Assembly: GCA_010093515.1 (NCBI GenBank)
Contig: MU001687.1
Location: 72,070 to 136,069, forward strand
Length of the DNA: 64,000 nt
Reading direction: 5' to 3'
Source of the DNA: Lineolata rhizophorae
Lineage: Eukaryota > Ascomycota > Dothideomycetes > Lineolatales > Lineolataceae
Shown: piece by piece, positions 57,499 through 64,000 of the stretch
Layout of the letters: each line of letters begins with the position of its first letter
Numbering within the stretch: position 1 is the stretch's first letter
The notes under the pieces: model-generated
Database searches by the model: none
Told to the model about the DNA's origin: nothing
Seen by the model: the letters and a program-made list of their open reading frames with translations, nothing else
Made by a program: the position numbers and the translations under genes

Positions 57499-60400
57499 TC
57501 GGCTTAGGTCCTGTTTCTATGGTCGAACCCAATCTTTACTTTCAGATTTTTAGTATTTATATTGTCCATGGGCTCCTTCGTAAAAGAAGGGGTCTCAACC
57601 ATATATGCTTCTATGTCCATTGAGTTGATACGCTTTAACTTCAAAAATTATGAGACTGGGCAGTGTAACGGCATACGTTCCTTCAGCCAAGTGCTCTTTG
57701 CCGTGCTAGGTGAATAATATATGGAAGCCTAGGGGCTTGTATGCAAACGCACATTTTAGCTATGAGATCAACTGAGAAGTTATTTTAGCGAATACTTCCA
57801 TACGCAAATGTGCTTTGTGGCCTATTGTCTGTCATCCTTCTCCCGTGACTGCTCCCTTGCGAACGGAGTACAGCAGTTCAACTGCTAGAACAGAATATCA
57901 AGTGCGTTTCCACCACAACACTTAAAGAAGCCACTCTATATGTACTACTCAGAATTCTTCGATTCGGGTAACAGCAATTTCACTCTTCAATCCACTTCCA
58001 CTTTTCAGTGACCGCTCTATATCCCTTTGACTTGCACACTGACCACAATGTGGGATGATTGTTGGATTAATCAGACACCAGACTTCCGGAATTTGAGGGG
58101 CGAAACTCTGGTGATTCTGAACGGGCGTATATTTCGCAGAGCATTTGTTGAGGTTTGCTCGTGCCAATGTCCATACCTGGGAACAGACTTTCACTCTTCG
58201 ACACTAGTCTTGCGTTAGTCTCTGTTCTTGACCTAAGTAGAAAGACCTGGAGTGAGATTCGATCCATTTGAACCGGTGCTACTTAAAGCCCCTTTAGATC
58301 TTGCTTACTGCTACTTATACATGCGGAGACCTCGCAGCCCGAGACAAGACAAAGAGAGCTACTTGTAACTCTTTAGTTGACGTGCTAAAGCGGTCCTCAT
58401 AATTCCATACTGGGATATGCCGTATGCCCAATTGCGTATAAGTTAGCTCGAATCTTACACGTCACGTACCCAAAAATGACACTGGCAAACCGTGCGGCGC
58501 TGGTTCTCCAACTATACACCACTTCCAAATGGCGCAAGGAACCACTGATCAACTCCCGGTGCTTTCATATAGTAGTATATCAACTGTACCGACATTTGGC
58601 CGGAACAGGCATTCCAGTCTCCTTTCTTGCAAATATGTTTGCAAGCCCCGGCCAAGGGTTCAGTGAGGGCCCGACCGCTCTAAATAGGCAAAGCATCACC
58701 CAGTCCGAACCACGGTTCTAGCTTACACTATGACAAATAGCATTCCAGTGCCGTGGCATAGACGGACACATGAGGTATGAAAGTTCCGAAGGGGTGGCGA
58801 TTTGGTGACAATAGCTTTGGTAGGGAAGACCCAGGAAATGAAATCGTCTTCATAAGTTGCATATAGTTACATCCCAAGCATGAGAACTTTCTGGTGACCT
58901 AACATGTTCCACAAAGAAACAACCACTTTGATATTCTGTGAACTACAAATAGCTTGATAGGCGTAAATATTAGAAAGCAAGGTCAATATACTATTGGCAA
59001 TTTCCTCGGTACTTCTATCGCACTACGAAGACATCTGCACCATTCCGCCTATTGATGTCCTGATATCATGTAGTAGTCAGAGAGGAGATTTAATAGTTCT
59101 AGTGGTTTTGATCCCTGATTGGGGAGAGTGATACGCCTTTCGGCATTAGGAGCACAACGAAACCATGGGCAAAGATCAGTCGAACGGATAATACGTGGAA
59201 GTCGCAAGAATAAAACTAGAGATGCTTATACACATCTAACTCTGGAACTGTTCAGCCTTCACTGAAGTTCAATTACTCTACAGGAACGGCGATTGAAATC
59301 AAGACGTCTGGCCGGATGAGAAAACATCTCGTACTTTGGATCGGTGACAAAACTTCAATTACTCCGACTTGACTATTTCTGTCACTCTAACTACAGATGA
59401 CGGCCATCACAGCCGTACGCCCAGCTTACTATCGGCTCCATTGGACTAAATCCGGCAGAAAAAAAAAGTGCAGACCTGGGGACCGCTAGGTGGTTTAAAA
59501 AGCGGCACAGAACGGACGCTGAGCAGTCCACACACTGCAAGAGCGCCGGGCCAAACCATTCGCCTCGAATCCTGGTTGCGGACCCATCCGTAAGCCGGCC
59601 GAACATTGTCTACAACATTCTCATTAGTAAAAAAATCGAGTGTAAGGCGGTGATGCCGCATTGCTCGGCATAGCACATATTGCGGGTCAAATTATGGAGA
59701 CTTCAAAGTGGAGACGGTCACGGTCGTCAAGGCAGAGCAGCTGTGGAGAGAGTGATTTCCGAGAAGAATCCACGGTCTAGGACAGCGGGTACGTTAGGTT
59801 GGGGAAGGTTGGCCGAGTTGAGACATGCAGTCGAACACGGAAAGTCAGGATCCTAAGCGTTCGAATAGGCGGCTGCGCGTGGTCTATTTGGGAGATAAGA
59901 TTAGTTGTTTGGGCTTCAAGGTTGAAGATCAGTTCTTCGAAATGGGTAAGGCGTGGACCCTTTGGATTTGCTCCGCGACAATTTGTCAGTGCCGTGATTT
60001 AGAGACGTGCGCCAAGGGTCCTTCCTTATTGCCGGTACCCGGCAGCGACTGAAATGCGGAGAAGTCAGTCATCGGAGGGAGACCCACCACAAGCGCGCGT
60101 CGAGCGTCAAACTACTACGTAGTACCTACGTACATAGTATGTACCAAACCCCTTGGATCCTTACTAGACGAGAGACATCCCCACAAGACTAAGCGCCTGT
60201 ACTGCGGGCTTACCTGGTGAGCCGGGATCTCGCTGGTTGGAGAAGATACGTCTCCCTTTAGAGTTTTCGGGTAGACGCGGTTACGCCGTAGCAATTCCGG
60301 CGCGTCTTGTCTTGGTGAGGGTTAGGGTTAGGTAAGGATTCCCTGCCTTGGTACACCGAACCCTCCCGCGTCTCCACGTGGGGCCTTGCCGGCGCGCGCA

Positions 60401-62849
60401 TGCACGCCCGGTCATGAAAACTGAAACAAAGCACCATGAAAGGGCCCGCTCACATGATCACCGTCGGCTGCGGGCAATCCAAACTCCAAGGTTTTGGGGC
60501 TTTTGCGGCGAGGTTTGGCGGGAAGCCGGCGTGGAGGACAGGTCACCCCTCTCTGTTGGGTGGGCCCCGGCCGATCCCTGATCGCTGACCATGGCCTCAT
60601 CGCCGCTAGAATTCAATCAGGTAGCGATGTGGATAGATGTCGTATAGCATACGCGCGCATCGACCGCATCGACCGCACAGGCGTGTGCGTAGTATGTACT
60701 CCTCGAACCTCGTAGCGATTCCAAGGAAGCGCGCGTTCGGAGGCGGCGTCGCAGATCAGATGGGGATGTATGTGTAGGGCCCGGTTGGGGTGGTTTGCTG
60801 ATCCGAACCACCGCTTGAAACTGAAGCTTAGGGAAAATCAATGATGAACAGTGCATCGCCCCGTTCCTGCCCAACGAAGTCGGGGCTTCCTTGACCGGAG
60901 CAAACCTAAGGGAGGCGGTACATAGCCAGGGCATCCATTCTCTTGCCCGCGCTGAACGTCGATGTCATGATGCGCCGCTGTCGTCTTCGGCTAAGACTCG
61001 AACCCCCCCCCATTGCATGTATCCCCGCCGGCTTTTTATTTTATTTTATTTCCAACCTTTCGCCCGCGACGGCCGGGGGGTAGGGGGTGGTCGGACGAGA
61101 CCTCTTAACGCCGCTTTGCCGTGCCGCGTGCCTTGTTCCTTGCAGCGCCGTTGCAAAGCCGACATGAGGTCAAGGCATCGGGTTGGGGGGGGAGGGGGAG
61201 GTGTTCGTCGGGCCGCGAGAACGGCGAAGTGAGGCGGGCGAGGCGGTTTTAAAGTTGGCGCCTGGAAAACTCGCTCCTGCGTCCCATAGGCTCCGCGGCG
61301 GCTTCTGTCTTCGGAAGCGTCCCTCCTTCTGCCCACCTCCACCCCCACCCCCCTCCCCATCCGGGCACCGTCGGCCGAGCATCAGCTGCAAGCCGCCCGG
61401 CTCGTCCGGTTCGCTCCCGCTCCCCTCCCCTCTCCGTTTAAGGCTGAGGGAGGAGCAAAAACCGTACGATTCTCTTTTTTATGTTCGGACCCTTTGGAAT
61501 TAATAGAATTAAGGTTTGCATATTGCATGGGCGTTCGCACCAGAGTAAGCGTTCGAATCATGGGCGCGACTGCACACGGGGCAGGCGGGCGCCCGTCCGC
61601 GATGCCCGGGCGCGCGGAAGGGCAGTTGAGGGCGGCGGGAGAGGGCAACACGAAAGGGGAGTCGGGATGCCGACCGAAGGGAGAGGGGGAGGGCCTCTGG
61701 GAAGCGCGCTCCCGCGACGTCGAGCAGCAGCAACGCGAGCCGAGCCCCGATCGGAGTGGGCCGATTGGTCCCTGCGCGCGCCGCCTAGGCACACGCCCGG
61801 GGCATCTACTCCGTGCCCACCGCGTGCACATTGTATACTTTCCGGCCGAGCGAGCCGTGCGCCAGTGCGGAGCAGGCGACATGGCCCCCGAGCGGAGGAC
61901 GCGACTCCGGGAGAGCGGCCCTGCGGGGAAATGAGCATGTTGCAGCCTGTTCCCCTTTCCCGCGCACGGCGGCCTCCCGCACACGAGCGAGCAGGCCAGG
62001 GAGAGGAGGACGGGCAGTTGGGAAGGCGGTTGCGGTCGAGAGGAGGCGGCACGGCCGCGGCGGACTCGCGACAAAACGCCGGCGTTCGGAACGCCGGGGT
62101 CGATACGTACACGCTGAGAGACGGGCGGTGGCAACAGGCGCGGCACCCGTGTCCGGTGCGCGCAGCACTACATATCGTCGTCGAGGCGATGGCCGTGGAG
62201 GGCGCGACGGTGGTCACCGGACCGTCGGGCGCCCGGTTGCGGAGAGCGATCGCCGGCCGGGTTGCGGAAAGCAATCCTGCCGCGGCCCAATGAGAATAGA
62301 GCGCTTTGTTAAATCACGGCGATATCAACCCGACGCGCGTCGTCTGATTGGCCCTCGACCGCTCGAATTCGAGTCTCCATCGCCCCACGCCCGGCGCTAT
62401 CGTGCGCGACACCCTCCGCCAAGCAAGACGCACAGGCCGGCCAAAGTTCAATGAGCGTCAGCATTGTTGTGTCTCTGGTTGCATTTCCCTCGTCACGAGA
62501 CATGTCGCCCGGCCTGGAATTCGAACGAGAAATGCAGAACGAGGTGCATTTGTGCCTGCCAATGGACGGGCCGAGGCAGGCAGCAGAAACAAGAAGCCAG
62601 ACCGAAAATAAAAGACAAAAGAGGCAAAAACGAAGGGACAAGGCTTCCAAGCATCATGTGCAACAGCCAATTGATCGTCACCCTCAATCCTATCGCATAC
62701 CACACGCTCCGTATAGGACCCACGCTTGCCAGCCTGCGCCGTCGTCAAATCAAGCTCGCCCCCCAGCTCCATCCATGCCCGCCGAGCGACAAAGAAAAGA
62801 AGGAAAAGCCCGCCTGTGGACCCTCTCACCAAGGCCATAGGCGTCGGAG
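57499..62849. other. 5.3-kb gene-poor block
   Basis: No gene is supported. From 57500 to about 60300 the sequence is relatively AT-rich with only short frames. From about 60300 to 62850 it turns GC-rich and long frames overlap on both strands (for example 61481-62293 plus and 61382-62146 minus), all attributed to composition. It includes TAGTATGTACC-like palindromes near 60113-60150, a short telomere-like run at 60318-60332 and homopolymer runs at about 61008 (C) and 61178-61200 (G). It may be a decayed or non-coding block; no transposase or reverse-transcriptase motif was seen. Confidence 0.5.
60318..60332 (+). repeat. Short interstitial telomere-like repeat
   Basis: AGGGTTAGGGTTAGG, about two and a half TTAGGG units, the telomere unit of filamentous fungi. 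It is too short to be a telomere and lies inside the gene-poor block. Confidence 0.6.
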
Positions 62850-63420
62850 TCAGTCGGCCATCTTGCCCATGGGCGGGTACTCGTTGCCCGCCTTCTCGAC
62901 CTTGGGCGTGCAGGTGCACCACTCCTCGACCGGGTACTTGTCCATGACATTGGGCACGTGGTTGCCGCATCCCCACCACGTCGTCTTATCTGTTTGTGCG
63001 ATGCCCCCGTCGGTGTCCCGGGAGGGGCTTTTCAGGCAGGCCGCGGATTGGGCCGCCCTTCGTGGGCCCCCCGGTCCCCTCGGCATGCGTTAGACTCAGA
63101 TTCTTTTTTTTTCATGTTTTGGTCGTACGTTTTCGTAACCGGCGCGAAGCAAGGGAGCAAGGGAAAATGGGGCGAAGAGGTTGGATGGGACGTTGGGTGG
63201 TGGTTTTGTGCGCGCCGCAGCCTTGCCGGCCTGCCTGCCTGCCTGCCTGCCCCGCTATGCCCGTACTGGGCTGACAGGGTACGCAGGGCGTGCAGGTGCG
63301 GGTGCGGGTGCGCGGATGCGGGTGTTTGAGAAAGAGAGGGAGAGGGAGAGAGAGTGTGTGTGTGTGGATGTGGGCGGGCTAGCACGCACTGCAGTTGTCA
63401 CAAGTGGCCTTCTTGCACAT
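62850..63420 (-). CDS. Small conserved cysteine-rich fungal protein
   Basis: Two exons, 63390-63420 (31 nt) and 62850-62989, join to 56 residues. The spliced protein starts MCKKATCDNCNKTTWWGCGN, continues HVPNVMDKYPVEEWCTCTPK and ends VEKAGNEYPPMGKMAD. A CxxC pair (CDNC) followed by TTWWGCGNHVP and CTC suggests a small zinc-binding fold. I recall similar tiny proteins in many ascomycete genomes annotated only as hypothetical, and I cannot name a function. The intron is unusually long for this window (400 bp, 62990-63389) and contains GCCT and GA/GT simple repeats. The splice (CTGCA|GTGCGT … AACAG|ATAAG) restores a continuous conserved N-terminus, which is the main support for the model. No signal peptide is visible, so it is presumably cytosolic or nuclear. 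Confidence 0.8.
63230..63251. repeat. (GCCT)n microsatellite
   Basis: About five tandem CCTG/GCCT units, lying within the intron of the small cysteine-rich gene. Confidence 0.8.
63328..63368. repeat. GA/GT simple repeat
   Basis: A purine run (GAGAAAGAGAGGGAGAGGG) followed by GTGTGTGTGTGTG, inside the intron of the small cysteine-rich gene and close to its donor site. On the coding strand it reads as a CA/CT pyrimidine tract. Confidence 0.8.
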
Positions 63421-64000
63421 CGCTGCGGTAGTTTCGGGATAAAAAAGAGGGCGTCGTCTGCGCGCTGGATCGGGCGGGGGTTGGTTTCTGTTGGTGGTCT
63501 AATTGGCCGCGGACCGTCAGTCAGTTGGGCGTCGCGCTCTCGCCTTGGGGACGGCGGTGTGATTCCCGACGGTGGACGGACAGGACTCTTGTTGGCGACT
63601 ACTTCGTCATTCGCACCTGTCGGGCGCTGCTTCGGCCGAGGGAATTGTCTAGACTGCGACGAGCTGAGGACTGCCCCTCCCTTTTATCGCGGCGGGGCCT
63701 GGGTTGGGCGGGCCGCGCCTACGCAGTAAACCACGTCCACCCGCCGCTCAACTGGTCGCCGACGACGCCGAGCGCCAACGTCGCCGACCTCCGTCACCGA
63801 CCTCCGCCACCGTCCCGTCACATCGGCGGTCTTTCCGCGCGCGACAAGCAATACCGTCATGCCGGTCTTTTTATTTCCCGTCCTGCAGACAGAAACTCCG
63901 ATTCTGGAGGCGGGCAGTTCGGCCTGGCAGCCAAAATTGTCGATAGACCTAATCAAGCCGGCGCGGCGGCCCTAATTCGACTATCATGCATACGCGCCCG
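63421..64000. other. Right-edge upstream region
   Basis: Promoter side of the small cysteine-rich gene. No gene is supported before the window ends. Confidence 0.55.

Noticed and set aside
59391-59676. Minus-strand frames of about 75 codons in the gene-poor block
   Set aside because: Two overlapping frames, no family motif, no splice context. Treated as chance.
60960-61030. Possible tRNA T-arm on the minus strand (GGTTCGAGTC next to a G run)
   Set aside because: No matching A box, acceptor stem or anticodon arm could be laid out around it.
61382-62293. Overlapping open frames of 250-270 codons on both strands
   Set aside because: They occupy the same GC-rich DNA on opposite strands, are Arg/Gly/Ala/Pro-rich, lack any domain motif and look like composition artefacts.

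Overview
The window is nuclear DNA of a filamentous ascomycete. The genes carry short (about 45-90 bp) GT-AG introns with CTAAC/CTGAC-like branch sites. Histones H3 and H4 sit as a divergent, intron-bearing pair. Markers such as a UsgS-type membrane protein, Inp1, Syp1 and Src1 are typical of Pezizomycotina. GC-rich coding regions and a mutated AT-rich transposon relic at the left edge fit a Sordariomycete with repeat-induced point mutation. The order Hypocreales is a guess; I cannot name a species.

Layout. Bases 1-4380 are AT-rich and gene-free, with a degenerate Tc1/mariner transposase (2019-2936) and old diverged repeats. From 4.4 to 57.5 kb lies a dense, mostly conserved housekeeping block: histone H4 (-) and H3 (+); an Lte1/CDC25-like RasGEF (-); a LENG1-like Cir_N protein (-); a conserved fungal orphan (+); an IST1 ESCRT protein (-); an FKBP prolyl isomerase fused to a STIMATE/YPL162C membrane domain (-); a PAS-containing hybrid histidine kinase (-); the Mo25 protein Hym1 (-); a CDK/CAK-like kinase (-); the muniscin Syp1 (+); an SLC35-type transporter (+); a cytochrome b561 protein (+); a NIF3 protein (-); the inner nuclear membrane protein Src1/Heh1 (+); two paralogous 10-cysteine secreted proteins in head-to-head orientation (43.4-45.8 kb); ribosomal protein eL42 (+); a low-complexity orphan (-); peroxisome inheritance factor Inp1 (-); UsgS (+); and formamidase (+). 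After 57.5 kb there is about 5.3 kb with no credible gene, then a tiny conserved cysteine-rich gene (62850-63420, -).

The genes do not form one pathway. They are individually regulated loci, with divergent promoters at H4/H3, LENG1-like/orphan, kinase/Syp1, NIF3/Src1, the secreted pair and Inp1/UsgS. Several belong to cell polarity, endocytosis and membrane traffic (RasGEF, Hym1, Syp1, IST1, Inp1), which is probably chance. The most unusual items are the FKBP-STIMATE fusion, the secreted cysteine-rich pair, and extreme gene structures: an ATG-only first exon, an 8-nt first exon, a 12-nt microexon and a GC-AG intron. Exon coordinates were read by eye from splice signals and frame continuity, so an occasional one-base slip is possible.
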